The notes below the pieces were generated by a model. That model was given only the letters and a program-made list of their open reading frames with translations. It had not been told where the DNA came from and searched no databases. Shown one piece after another: positions 1-8,046 of a DNA stretch of 61,236 bases. The stretch's first letter is position 1. Every line of letters starts with the position of its first letter. This stretch comes from an uncultured Verrucomicrobiota bacterium (lineage in GTDB: Bacteria > Verrucomicrobiota > Verrucomicrobiia > Limisphaerales > UBA8199). The stretch covers positions 1 to 61,236 of the forward strand of contig CAIQQM010000191.1 of assembly GCA_903873945.1 (NCBI GenBank). The letters are read 5' to 3'. The position numbers and the translations under genes were made by a program.

Positions 1-206
1 AGGAGATAAACTCCCTGCGTGGCGCGATCCAGGCAGCCGATGATGTTCATGAGCGTGGATTTGCCCGAGCCGCTGGCACCCATGATGGCGACGAACTCGC
101 CGGTCCTGATCTCCAAACTGACTCCTTGAACGGCGTGCACGTCCACTTCGCCAGTGTGGTAGATCTTGTGGATGCCTTCGAGACTGATGACGGAAGAGTT
201 TGCCAT
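1..206 (-). CDS. MacB-like ABC transporter ATP-binding protein (partial)
   Basis: This is the N-terminal 68 residues of an ABC ATPase; the rest lies beyond the left edge of the window. The start is the ATG at 206. The visible part opens with the usual LEGIHKIY strand, has the [13 protein letters not shown] segment found in MacB/LolD-type ATPases, and carries a complete Walker A GASGSGKS followed by [10 protein letters not shown]. The family powers export or lipoprotein release together with a MacB/FtsX-type permease. It is the third gene of a minus-strand operon behind a MacA-like adaptor and an MFS carrier, with only 9 bases separating it from the MFS stop. That context favours a tripartite efflux system. 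The substrate cannot be told from sequence, and the permease gene should lie just outside the window. Confidence 0.88.
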   Translation of the reverse strand, partial: MANSSVISLEGIHKIYHTGEVDVHAVQGVSLEIRTGEFVAIMGASGSGKSTLMNIIGCLDRATQGVYL

Positions 207-215
207 TGAGCAAGG

Positions 216-1526
216 TTATTCAGTTGCGCCTGATGGCCGTTTGCGCACCAGCAGCCAGACCACGAGGGCGGCAAGGGCGCAAACAATCGCGCCGGTCGCA
301 ATGGCCCAGCGGACGCCCGCATAATGCGACAGGATCCCGACCTCGAGGCCGCCCAGCGGCAACATGCCGCCGAAAATCAGCGCCCAGATGCCCATAACCC
401 GCCCGCGCATGCCGTCGGCGACACTGGTTTGGATGAGCGTGTTTGTGGTTGAAAAATAGAGGAGCATTCCCCAGCCGGCAACGGCCAGAAAAACCAATGC
501 CAGGCAGTAATTCTGCGTGAAAGCCAGCAGAAGCAACATTAGCGAGAAGAAGCCGAGACCACCGAAGATAAGTAACCGCGGATGAACGCGGCTTCCGAAA
601 GAAGCCACCGTGAGGGCTCCGCAGAGAGCCCCGAGCGCATTGGCACTGAGCAACGCGCCGTAACCCCGAGCGCCCACGTGCAGGACGTCGGTCGCAAAGG
701 CGGGCATTAGCACTGAATAGGACCAGCCAAAAATTCCGACGACAGTAAAGAGGAGCAACAAAGTGCGCACCCGGCGATGTTTCGCAACGTAGGCGAACCC
801 GTCGAGCGCGTGTTGCCAGGCGGATTCCGGTTTCGCCGGCGGGATGAAGGCGGGAAGACGCATCAGCAGCAAGCTGGCGATAACAGCAATGAAGCTCAGG
901 CCATTCAGGAAGAAACACATGCCGGTGCCCGCCTGGGCCAGCAAGAACCCCGCCACCGCCGGCCCGACCACCCGCGCGCCATTGACGATGGAGCTGTTCA
1001 ACGAGACGGCGTTCATCAGATCCTCGCGACTGGTCATTTCCACCATGAAAGCTTGTCGCGCCGGCATGTCGAAAGCCATGGCCACGCCACCAAGGGCTGC
1101 CAGAACGAGAATGTGCCATGTTTGAACCCACCGGGTCCAAACCAATACCGCGAAGGCGAACGCCAGAAGCATCATTCCAATTTGAGTGAACAACACCACT
1201 ATCCGTTTGGAATGACGATCGGCAACCGAGCCTCCCCAAGTCGAAAAGAGCAGCATCGGGGCGGAACCCACCGCAGCCACCACGCCCAGTAGAAGCTTCG
1301 AGCCGGTGAGTTGATAGACGAGCCAGCTCTGCGCGGTGTTTTGCATCCAGGTACCGGTCAGCGAGACCAACTGGCCAACAAAAAAGAGCCGGAAGTTTCG
1401 ATGCCTGAGCGCGACGAACGTCTGCCGCCAAACCAACGCTCCGCTTACCACGCGCCGCGGCTGGCCCGTGACCTCCTCGGGCACACTGGCAACAGTCGTA
1501 GGCGTATTCCCGTTGTTTGGCGGCAT
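216..1526 (-). CDS. MFS transporter, EntS-like (MFS_3 family)
   Basis: A 436-residue inner-membrane carrier with about twelve hydrophobic segments. The conserved opening RHRNFRLFFVGQLVSLTGTWMQ and the loop motif GGSVADRHSKRIV between segments 2 and 3 are typical of the MFS branch that includes enterobactin exporter EntS. The family uses the proton gradient to export small molecules. The start at 1526 gives a 38-residue cytoplasmic leader before the first helix, slightly long but acceptable. It sits between a MacA-like adaptor gene upstream and a MacB-type ATPase downstream, all on the minus strand with short gaps, so the three are probably co-transcribed. The substrate is unknown. A long open frame runs almost parallel in another minus frame, but it has no recognisable protein content. 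Confidence 0.85.
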   Translation of the reverse strand: MPPNNGNTPTTVASVPEEVTGQPRRVVSGALVWRQTFVALRHRNFRLFFVGQLVSLTGTWMQNTAQSWLVYQLTGSKLLLGVVAAVGSAPMLLFSTWGGSVADRHSKRIVVLFTQIGMMLLAFAFAVLVWTRWVQTWHILVLAALGGVAMAFDMPARQAFMVEMTSREDLMNAVSLNSSIVNGARVVGPAVAGFLLAQAGTGMCFFLNGLSFIAVIASLLLMRLPAFIPPAKPESAWQHALDGFAYVAKHRRVRTLLLLFTVVGIFGWSYSVLMPAFATDVLHVGARGYGALLSANALGALCGALTVASFGSRVHPRLLIFGGLGFFSLMLLLLAFTQNYCLALVFLAVAGWGMLLYFSTTNTLIQTSVADGMRGRVMGIWALIFGGMLPLGGLEVGILSHYAGVRWAIATGAIVCALAALVVWLLVRKRPSGATE

Positions 1527-1596
1527 GTTGCATCAACATTCAGGCTCGTGGCTGGTTTTCAAAGAAAATGGAGGGGATTGAAAACACAAAAGCCGA

Positions 1597-2898
1597 TTAA
1601 AACCGGCGGGGGCCGCCACCGAAAGGATTGGCCGGCTGCGAGGCGGCAGCGGCACTGGATGTGGTGAGCATGCTCGTAACGACCTGAGCGCCTTCAGCCA
1701 GGCCATCGAGCACCTCGGTCATTGAACCATCACTAATGCCGATCTTGATCTGGACCGGCTTTAATTTAGGCTCGCCAGCGAGCTTCGCCTCAGGCTGGCC
1801 CGGGGGTAAATAAACGGTGCGCATGATTTGTTTTTCGGGACGCGACCGGGTGCCAGTGCCGCCGCGGCCGCCGCTACTAGCGGAAGCGCCCTGGCCGCCG
1901 CCGGGGGCTTGTCCTTGAACCATGCGTGAGGCTGGGGCATTGGTACCGCTTTGGGGTGTCGCTGTCTCAGGTGGGCGGAAGCGCAAAGCTGCGTTGGGGA
2001 TTTTCAACACATTTTGTTGTTGCGCGATGATGATGGATACATTCGCGGTCATGCCGGGTAGCAATTTCAAGTCGGGGTTGGCAACCTCGATTACGCAGTC
2101 ATAACTGATGACGTTTTGGTTTGTCACCGCGCCATAGCGGAGTTGGCTGACTTTTCCATGGAATGTGCGATACGGATACGCATCCACGGAGAAGTTCACG
2201 TTCTGCCCGACCGCGACACCGCCGATATCCGCTTCCGAGACGAGGCCGTCAATCTGCATTTTGGCCAAATCATTGGCGATAAGAAAGAGGGTGGGCGTAT
2301 TGAAGCTGGCAGCAACGGTCTGACCGACGTCCACGCTTCGCGAGATAACAACCCCGTCCACAGGCGCGTAAATCGTGCAATATGAGAGCTGCACGTTCGA
2401 GTTTTTCAGAGTTGCTTCGCCACTTTGGACCTGTGCTTCAGCCTGTTGCATTTGAGCAATGGCGGTATCATGGTCGGACGCGGAGATTAAGTTATTGGTA
2501 AAAAGCGAGTTTGCGCGTCGGGCCTGGACTTGGGCGAGAGCAAGATTGGCTTTGGCGTTGGCCACGTCGGCTTTGGCCTTGAGCACGTTGACTTCAAGGG
2601 TGGAAGGGTCAATCTCCGCGATAACCTGGTTGGACTTAACGACGGAATTGTAGTCAACGTAAAGCTTCCTAATGATACCGGAAATCTGGCTGCCGACTTG
2701 CACGGTAACCACAGGGCCTAACTGTCCGGTGGCGGTAACAACCTGAGTCAAATCGCCACGGGTGACAGTTGTCGTCTGATACTCCAAGCCGACATCGCGA
2801 GTGTGTTTAAGATACCAGACCGCGCCGCCTGCCACCGCGCAGAGCGCCGCGAGAATCAATGCCCACTTAGCCCAACGGAACTTGCCATCGTTTGCCAT
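1597..2898 (-). CDS. Efflux RND/MacA-type periplasmic adaptor subunit
   Basis: A 433-residue membrane-fusion protein. Residues about 10-30 form a single N-terminal membrane anchor (WALILAALCAVAGGAVWYL). The biotinyl-lipoyl half motif TATGQLGPVVTVQVGSQISG follows, then a coiled-coil hairpin rich in Ala, Gln and Lys (about 95-165), the second lipoyl half (YAPVDGVVISRSVDVGQTV) and a beta-barrel domain. The C-terminal quarter contains a Gly/Ser/Gln-rich low-complexity linker (GGGQGASASSGGRGG), which is unusual for the family. Such adaptors bridge an inner-membrane pump to an outer-membrane channel. It is the first gene of the operon with the MFS carrier and MacB-type ATPase, so it most likely serves the ABC pump. 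No outer-membrane channel gene is visible in the window. Confidence 0.87.
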   Translation of the reverse strand: MANDGKFRWAKWALILAALCAVAGGAVWYLKHTRDVGLEYQTTTVTRGDLTQVVTATGQLGPVVTVQVGSQISGIIRKLYVDYNSVVKSNQVIAEIDPSTLEVNVLKAKADVANAKANLALAQVQARRANSLFTNNLISASDHDTAIAQMQQAEAQVQSGEATLKNSNVQLSYCTIYAPVDGVVISRSVDVGQTVAASFNTPTLFLIANDLAKMQIDGLVSEADIGGVAVGQNVNFSVDAYPYRTFHGKVSQLRYGAVTNQNVISYDCVIEVANPDLKLLPGMTANVSIIIAQQQNVLKIPNAALRFRPPETATPQSGTNAPASRMVQGQAPGGGQGASASSGGRGGTGTRSRPEKQIMRTVYLPPGQPEAKLAGEPKLKPVQIKIGISDGSMTEVLDGLAEGAQVVTSMLTTSSAAAASQPANPFGGGPRRF

Positions 2899-3099
2899 AA
2901 TTCAGTGTGAAACAGCTACTAACACAATTAAGACGCAAACCTTAGCTAATGGGTTGCGGGATGTCCAACCCTTCCCGCAGCTCCGCAGCCGGCAGGTCGC
3001 AAGAAGAATCTGCAGGGCCAGACTGGAACCGACCCCCCCGAGTCCATCGGAGGTAACTTTGGACTTTGGGGTTTGGACCTCAAACCTTAGGATTGGTTC

Positions 3100-4152
3100 A
3101 TGCTAGAAAAACTCGGTCGCCAGCTCACCACATCAAAACCTCTGACGGAGGAACAGGTCCGCGAGGCGGTCGAGCGCCTTATTGACAAATCTGTCACAGT
3201 GCAGACAAAGGCCGATTTCCTGATTCGCCTGACGCAAAAGGGGGAGACGCCGAAAGAAATCGCTTTGTTTGCTCGCGCCTTGCGCGCCAAATCCATCCAG
3301 GTTGAGCTTGCTGCCGAGATGCGAGAGCATGAAGTGTTGGATGTGGTGGGTACGGGTGGCGATCACCTGACCACGTTTAACATCTCGACAGCCGTAGCTC
3401 TCGTGGCGGCGGCGGCGGGCGTGCTGGTAGCCAAGCATGGCAACCGGGCCAGCACCTCGCTAACGGGCAGCGCGGATGTTATGGAGGCCCTGGGCATCCC
3501 TCATGACCTTGGGCCTGAGGAAGCGGTGCGCTCGTTACGGACGCACGGGTTCGCATTTTTCTTTGCGGCCAAATATCACCCGGCGTTTCGGCACATTATC
3601 CCGGCGCGGAAGCTCTGCGCCGAGAGAGGCCACAGCACGATCTTCAATTTTCTCGGGCCGCTGCTGAATCCGGCGCAACCTAGCGCGATGCTGGTCGGCG
3701 TTCCGCGCCCAGAGCTGAGCGAACCATTCGCTCGCGTTCTCCAGTCCCTGGGAGTGAGGCGGGCCATGGTCGTAAGTGGCGCTGTGCCGGGGAATGCAGG
3801 GACTGTGCGATATCTGGATGAGATTTCCCCTCTGGGCCCGACAACGGTTGCCGAATTTTACCAGGAGCGCGGCATGTCCTGTTCGAAGCTGCAGCCAGAG
3901 CCCTTTCCGCTGCAGTTAGCCACTTTGGAAGATCTGCGCGGAGGAGATCGTGAGATGAACGCCGAGATCATCCGCCGAATCCTGCGTGGCCAGGAGCGGG
4001 GACCAAAACGCGATGCGGTTTTGCTCAATGCCGCCGCGGCGCTTTTCGTTGGCAGCAAAGCTCGATCGCTGGGCGAAGGTTGGGAGCTGGCGGTTGAAAC
4101 GATCGATAGCGGGAAAGCTTACAAGAAACTTGGCGAGCTAATTGCAGGCTGA
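3100..4152 (+). CDS. trpD: Anthranilate phosphoribosyltransferase TrpD
   Basis: A 350-residue enzyme of tryptophan synthesis that transfers phosphoribose from PRPP to anthranilate in the cytoplasm. The N-terminal helical domain (residues 1-75) contains KGETPKEIALFARALR. The PRPP-binding loop GTGGDHLTTFNIST and the KHGNRASTS anthranilate/metal motif are present, and GHSTIFNFLGPLLNPAQP is well conserved. The glycine that usually follows GTGGD is histidine here, a mild substitution. The length matches the family. No other trp gene is adjacent, so the pathway is scattered in this genome. Just upstream (about 3069-3085) a short inverted repeat, GGTTTG and CAAACC around five bases, lies close to the start codon; I cannot assign it a role. 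Confidence 0.95.
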   Translation: MLEKLGRQLTTSKPLTEEQVREAVERLIDKSVTVQTKADFLIRLTQKGETPKEIALFARALRAKSIQVELAAEMREHEVLDVVGTGGDHLTTFNISTAVALVAAAAGVLVAKHGNRASTSLTGSADVMEALGIPHDLGPEEAVRSLRTHGFAFFFAAKYHPAFRHIIPARKLCAERGHSTIFNFLGPLLNPAQPSAMLVGVPRPELSEPFARVLQSLGVRRAMVVSGAVPGNAGTVRYLDEISPLGPTTVAEFYQERGMSCSKLQPEPFPLQLATLEDLRGGDREMNAEIIRRILRGQERGPKRDAVLLNAAAALFVGSKARSLGEGWELAVETIDSGKAYKKLGELIAG

Positions 4153-4245
4153 AAAGGCATCTGCACCAGAACGCAAGTTGTTCCGAGGCAGCAAGGCATC
4201 GGTTTTTGGCTTGGCGCGCCGTTTCCGTAGGGCTAAAACCAGCGC

Positions 4246-4689
4246 ATGTATAAAATCATTGGGACAGACGGCCAGCAGTACGGTCCGGTGAATGTGGACC
4301 AACTGCGACGTTGGATTGCCGAGAATCGCGCGAACGCGCAAACTCTCGTGCAAGCGGAGGGGGCTCAGGAATGGAAACCCCTCGGGACCCTCCCCGAGTT
4401 TGCACCTGAAATAAAACCTCCGCCCATGATGCCACCCGCCACATCGCGGGCCTCGATCAAAATCCCGGCCGGCATTTTTGGGATCCTGCTGGGATCGCTT
4501 GGCATCCACAAATTCATCCTCGGCTACACTGGCGCGGGACTGATTATGTTGCTGGTCACCGTTCTGACTTGCGGCATCGGAGGGATCGTGATGCATCTTA
4601 TCGGCTTGATAGAAGGCATTATTTATCTTTGCAAGCCGGACGAAGATTTTGTCCGGGAATACGTTGATCGGCGCAAAGAGTGGTTCTAA
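4246..4689 (+). CDS. GYF_2-domain protein with TM2 membrane domain
   Basis: A 147-residue protein. Residues 1-55 form a GYF_2 (DUF4339) module: MYKIIGTDGQQYGPVNVDQL, then RRWIAENRAN and EWKPLG. After a proline-rich linker, residues about 75-140 form a TM2 domain (two membrane helices with GIHKFILGYTGAGL and GIGGIVMHLIGLIEGI). GYF_2 modules are thought to bind proline-rich peptides at the membrane, and TM2 anchors the protein. It is the first of three intact paralogous GYF_2 genes within 4.8 kb on the plus strand (the others start at 4768 and 8027). The ATG at 4246 gives exactly the same N-terminus as the paralogues, which fixes the start. The biological role is unknown. Confidence 0.8.
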   Translation: MYKIIGTDGQQYGPVNVDQLRRWIAENRANAQTLVQAEGAQEWKPLGTLPEFAPEIKPPPMMPPATSRASIKIPAGIFGILLGSLGIHKFILGYTGAGLIMLLVTVLTCGIGGIVMHLIGLIEGIIYLCKPDEDFVREYVDRRKEWF

Positions 4690-4767
4690 ACCATTTCAGG
4701 AACCGCAAGGTGCGGCGTCGGGGAGTGACAACTTGACGCGCCTTCCGGTTTCCGTGGAGAATCAGGC

Positions 4768-5271
4768 ATGTATAAGATCATTGGAGGAGACGGCAAGGAG
4801 TATGGTCCGGTCGCTGCGGACCAGTTGCGGCAATGGATCGCGGAAGGCCGGGCGAATGCCCATACGGGAGCACGGCTCGAGGGGACGTCGGAATGGAAGC
4901 CGCTCGTCCAATTTTCAGAGTTTTCAGCCGCGTTTGGAGGTCCGCCCCCGCCTATTCTCATTCCCGGACCGATTTCAATCGCGCCGACGCCACGGGCCAA
5001 TTCAATGGCGCTTATGGGCATGGTTTTTGGCATCCTGTCCGTCACCTGCGGGATGTGCTGCTACGGGATCCCGTTTAATATCCTGGGAGTCATTTTCTCG
5101 CTAATTGCTCTCGCGCAAATTCGTGACAACCCCTTATCGCAGCAGGGTAAAGGGATGGCCATCGCCGGGTTGGTTCTCTCGCTCCTAAGTCTCGTCATAG
5201 TGGCGCTGGCTGTCGCGTTCGGCCTCACGCTGCACCACAGGGGCATCCTGGGCAGAACGCATTGGATCTAG
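4768..5271 (+). CDS. GYF_2-domain protein with DUF4190 membrane domain
   Basis: A 167-residue paralogue of the preceding gene. The N-terminal GYF_2 module (MYKIIGGDGKEYGPV, then RQWIAEGRANAHTGARLEGTSEWKPL) is followed by a Pro-rich linker (PPPPILIPGPISIAPTPR). Two membrane segments of DUF4190 type come next (MALMGMVFGILSVTCGMCC and IPFNILGVIFSLIALAQI, with GKGMAIAGLVLSLLSLVIV). DUF4190 domains usually occur in bacterial envelope proteins of unknown function. The stop is followed one base later by the DUF2752 gene, so the two are likely co-translated. Sharing the GYF_2 head with different membrane tails suggests one family of envelope adaptors; this is inference. Confidence 0.8.
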   Translation: MYKIIGGDGKEYGPVAADQLRQWIAEGRANAHTGARLEGTSEWKPLVQFSEFSAAFGGPPPPILIPGPISIAPTPRANSMALMGMVFGILSVTCGMCCYGIPFNILGVIFSLIALAQIRDNPLSQQGKGMAIAGLVLSLLSLVIVALAVAFGLTLHHRGILGRTHWI

Positions 5272-5272
5272 C

Positions 5273-5695
5273 ATGGTTTTCTCCCCGGAACGATTCAAAG
5301 TGGTGCGCCCGGCCGTTTGGCTGTCAGCCGCCCTGGTGGCAACGAGTTTGGGGGTTGTGCTTTTTTGCTTTGACCCGGGCCAGTTTCATTTCTATCCGGT
5401 GTGTTTTTTCCATAAGACCACCGGCCTGCTTTGCCCGGGGTGCGGCTGCCTGCGCGCCCTGCACGAGTTGCTGCACGGGCATATTGGAGCGGCCTTCCGC
5501 TTCAATCCGCTGCTAATCGTATCGCTGCCGTTCTTGGCATGGTTTGGAGCCAATTATGCCCTGCAACGTGGAGGAAGCCGAAGTGAGACCATAACCATCC
5601 GCCCGATTTGGATTTGGGTTTTTCTCATCGCGGCGATGGCGTTTGGCGTGATGCGAAACCTGCCGGGCACCCCCCTCGCTATGCTACCACAGTAG
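5273..5695 (+). CDS. DUF2752 membrane protein
   Basis: A 140-residue protein with three hydrophobic segments and the DUF2752 signature: FYPVCFFHKTTGLLCPGCG followed by C.RALHELLHGHIGAAFRFNPL. The conserved CPGCG...R.LH pattern between the first and second membrane helices is the hallmark of the family, which has no known biochemical activity. In Verrucomicrobiota and Bacteroidota it is commonly found beside TM2 or DUF4190 proteins, as here. The start at 5273 lies one base after the upstream stop, so the genes form an operon. Downstream begins the duplicated segment described at 5710. Confidence 0.82.
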   Translation: MVFSPERFKVVRPAVWLSAALVATSLGVVLFCFDPGQFHFYPVCFFHKTTGLLCPGCGCLRALHELLHGHIGAAFRFNPLLIVSLPFLAWFGANYALQRGGSRSETITIRPIWIWVFLIAAMAFGVMRNLPGTPLAMLPQ

Positions 5696-5709
5696 GGCTG
5701 TGCCAGCCC

Positions 5710-5796
5710 CGGCTTGCAAGCCGTCCGTAAATCACTTACAAGGAGGCTCGTCAAGGGCCGACAAACAAAGACGCGTATGTATAAAGTAATCGGGGC
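5710..5796 (+). repeat. 87-bp direct repeat, left copy
   Basis: This segment matches 7960-8046 in the same orientation at 83 of 87 positions, counted by eye; mismatches are at 5746, 5768, 5773 and 5781. It comprises the upstream region and the first codons of the GYF_2 gene that starts at 8027. The two copies bound about 2.2 kb. No transposase or terminal inverted repeats are visible. Confidence 0.9.
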
Positions 5797-5818
5797 ATTC
5801 CCGAATATGTCACCATAA
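5777..5818 (+). pseudogene. Remnant start of a GYF_2-domain gene
   Basis: An ATG at 5777 opens MYKVIGA, the same beginning as the intact GYF_2 gene at 8027 (MFKVIGA), but similarity stops abruptly after position 5796 and the frame ends after 13 codons (stop at 5816-5818). It is part of the left copy of the 87-bp repeat. The simplest reading is that this is the truncated end of a duplicated or interrupted gene. Confidence 0.75.
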
Positions 5819-6034
5819 AAATAACGCGCTGCGGCTCCGTTCAGCCTAATAGTGGGAATAGCGTCCTGCAGGGCCAACGGCGGGTTGCTCATTGTATGCG
5901 AAAAGATGATTATTTTCTGCTGCCAGGCGTTTGAGCCCAAGACGCCCCCTGGACGCCAAGAAACAAGAATTCCTTGACCGAAGCTGAATTTGTAACCCCG
6001 TTGCAGAAGTGAAAAGGGTGACGAAAATGGAAAA
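5819..6034. other. Intergenic, left side of inserted block
   Basis: This stretch separates the broken GYF_2 start from the secreted-protein gene. I see no gene, RNA or convincing promoter in it. It is not similar to the region upstream of the intact GYF_2 genes, consistent with foreign sequence beginning at about 5797. Confidence 0.4.
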
Positions 6035-7573
6035 ATGAAATTCAGTCTCCAAAAATTCGCGATTTATTTTGGCGCGGTATTTCTGATTGCCTCGACTGTT
6101 GAGTCAGGAGCATTTGCGTTGCTCGGCCCAGTTCAGCCGTGGATGCAAACGACTAACGATGTTATTTCCCCCGGTGACATTGGAGGGCCGATGTGCATCA
6201 GCAATGGGTATCGTTGGAACGTGCCGGTGGTGACCTATGGATTTGACCAATCTTTTTGGGGGTATTTCGGTTCAAACGGCGTCGCAGCGGTAGAAGGGGC
6301 GATTCAAATTTTGAATAATTTGCCGCCAGTTTCGCAGATTGTGCTGACGAATTATCCATTCGATTCACAAGGGGTTAATTCCGCAGCCGAATCACAATCA
6401 CTTTACGATTTGAAATCCGAAACGCTTTCGCTGTTGTTGGAGCATCTTGGTTTGGCTCAACCGGAGAGGTACGTTTTTGTGTTAAAACAGTGGACTCCGG
6501 CCTTTCTTACAACTCCGTCAGAACTCGATTGGATAAATTGGGCAATTCCTGATTTTGTCGTTCAAGGAAATTTTGATCCTCAAACATTGGCGACCAGTCC
6601 TTATGTCAATACTACGCTCTATACGGCTGACGTTTATTCCTTGTTTGGCAGTCAGAACTACATGGAAATATTCCCCGTTAATCCGTTAGCCAATGCATAT
6701 GACACCGTTGCCGATTTCTACTTGAACTCGGGAATATTTTATTCCGGATTGACCTATGACGACGTTGGGGGGCTGGCATATGTGCTGTCCACGAACAACG
6801 TGAAATACGAAACTTTGCTGTCGGGTGTTGTGGGTGTCGGCACAAACGCGAATTCCTTTGTGAACGGCGCGTGGCGTCCAGGCGTGGACAAAATTACGTT
6901 CATCCCGCAGCCGGTGGATTCACAGTCCGGCGCGTTCTTGCCAACTACCAATTGTTTTACGGACAGCTACATCACCAATAGCATTCTGATACAACAGCAA
7001 ATGGCGCGGATCATTTCGCAACCGGATTTTCTTTTCAGTGCGGGAGACGTAACGCTAGGCAGTATTGGACTTCCACTTTATTCGCGTACAGGAACAACTA
7101 ACTGGTTGAATAATGCCACGGCAAATGGAAACACAAACGGCGAAGGCCCTGGCGTCATCCAACCGCAGGTTCAAATCATTTTTAATAAATTGGGAGGACT
7201 GTTTTTGACCCAAGGCAGCTATTCGGACGAAGAGGTTACTGACGATTCGGAATTCTGGGCATCATTTGACGGTTCGACCAATGCGCCGGTCATTTATCCA
7301 ATCCCGCAAACCGGCACGAACCAGTTGACGGTTCGGATGTGGCTGAAACTGGGAACTCCTGCAACTCGGTCGGGACCTCCTCCAACCGTGTCAACACAAA
7401 GTTTTGAATGGAAACCCACCAGCGCAGCAGGGGAGCAATTCATGTTTGAAACTTCAACGAACCTAACCGATTGGATTACCCTTTTTACCCCGACGAACAA
7501 CGGCAGCGTTGCCACCTTCCTTGTCATTTATCCCGCTAGCGCAAGTCGGTTCTACCGGCTGACCCACCAGTAA
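6035..7573 (+). CDS. Secreted Verrucomicrobia-type protein of unknown function
   Basis: A 512-residue protein with a signal peptide (MKFSLQKFAIYFGAVFLIAS, likely cleavage after about residue 28). The body has no recognised enzymatic motif; segments such as SPGDIGGPMCISNGYRWNVP and YGFDQSFWGYFGSNGVAAVE recall a family I believe is expanded in Pedosphaera-like genomes, but I cannot name it. The C-terminal 60 residues, FMFETSTNLTDWITLFTPTN to SRFYRLTHQ, resemble the beta-rich STNL-W...RFYR module found at the ends of many secreted Verrucomicrobiota proteins. Its DNA looks more AT-rich than that of its neighbours. It lies inside the block bounded by the 87-bp repeats, so it was probably acquired or transposed. 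A role at the cell surface is inference. Confidence 0.75.
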   Translation: MKFSLQKFAIYFGAVFLIASTVESGAFALLGPVQPWMQTTNDVISPGDIGGPMCISNGYRWNVPVVTYGFDQSFWGYFGSNGVAAVEGAIQILNNLPPVSQIVLTNYPFDSQGVNSAAESQSLYDLKSETLSLLLEHLGLAQPERYVFVLKQWTPAFLTTPSELDWINWAIPDFVVQGNFDPQTLATSPYVNTTLYTADVYSLFGSQNYMEIFPVNPLANAYDTVADFYLNSGIFYSGLTYDDVGGLAYVLSTNNVKYETLLSGVVGVGTNANSFVNGAWRPGVDKITFIPQPVDSQSGAFLPTTNCFTDSYITNSILIQQQMARIISQPDFLFSAGDVTLGSIGLPLYSRTGTTNWLNNATANGNTNGEGPGVIQPQVQIIFNKLGGLFLTQGSYSDEEVTDDSEFWASFDGSTNAPVIYPIPQTGTNQLTVRMWLKLGTPATRSGPPPTVSTQSFEWKPTSAAGEQFMFETSTNLTDWITLFTPTNNGSVATFLVIYPASASRFYRLTHQ

Positions 7574-7738
7574 CTAGCGAGAAAATAGGGCCTTATGTTG
7601 CCAATCTCTTTGCGGCGGGGGGGCATCGCGAGCGGCGCGGTCGTATTCGTTTGGCTGTAAAATGCCGGCGATAAGCTTGAAAAACAACAAGACAGAGAAC
7701 CGCTTTTCGGAGCTGCTAGCGCAGTTGCTCACGAAGAG

Positions 7739-7960
7739 TTAACGCCCGCCCGTAACGGTGTACCCTCCTGCCGCAAATCTTCCGCCAAATTCATTTCCAT
7801 CCTCGCTGCCGCTTCATACGGCATCGGGTTCAAGTGTTCGTAAAGTTTCGGCAGCAAGCGGATGCCGTAGCGTTTCACCAGTGAGACCGCCTCGGTGCCT
7901 GCCTTGTGATTGGCAAATCGTTCTTGCGGCGTCAACCCCATTGTCCCCACATAAATGCGC
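7739..7960 (-). pseudogene. GIY-YIG nuclease fragment, 5' truncated and frameshifted
   Basis: Read on the minus strand, 7960 to about 7760 encodes IYVGTMGLTPQERFANHKAG, then V.RYGIRLLP.LYEHLNPMPYEAA and a MEMNLAEDLRQEG stretch, a recognisable C-terminal two-thirds of a small GIY-YIG family nuclease. The N-terminal strand is missing because similarity ends at the right copy of the 87-bp repeat. Near the end the frame gives GTPLRAGVNSS, while the adjacent frame gives YTVTGGR followed by a stop at 7739-7741, the ending expected for the family. A single-base deletion therefore seems to have shifted the frame. It is not likely to make an active enzyme. Confidence 0.7.
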
Positions 7961-8046
7961 GGCTTGCAAGCCGTCCGTAAATCACTTACAAGGAGCCTCG
8001 TCAAGGGCCGACAAACACAGACACGTATGTTTAAAGTAATCGGGGC
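7960..8046 (+). repeat. 87-bp direct repeat, right copy
   Basis: This is the partner of 5710-5796, with four mismatches. It includes the leader and first six codons of the intact GYF_2 gene starting at 8027. Since the gene continues normally beyond it, this copy is joined to the functional gene and the left copy is the displaced one. Confidence 0.9.

Noticed and set aside
220..1539. 439-residue open frame overlapping the MFS gene on the same strand
   Set aside because: It is a parallel frame of the MFS gene with Arg/Cys/His-rich composition and no domain; the MFS frame has clear membrane helices and motifs.
7662..7742. 26-codon ORF (MPAISLKNNK...)
   Set aside because: Too short, no ribosome-binding site and no homology that I recognise; it lies in the inserted block.
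5710..8046. Insertion sequence with target-site duplication
   Set aside because: 87 bp with four mismatches is too long and too diverged for a fresh target duplication, and no transposase or terminal inverted repeats are present.
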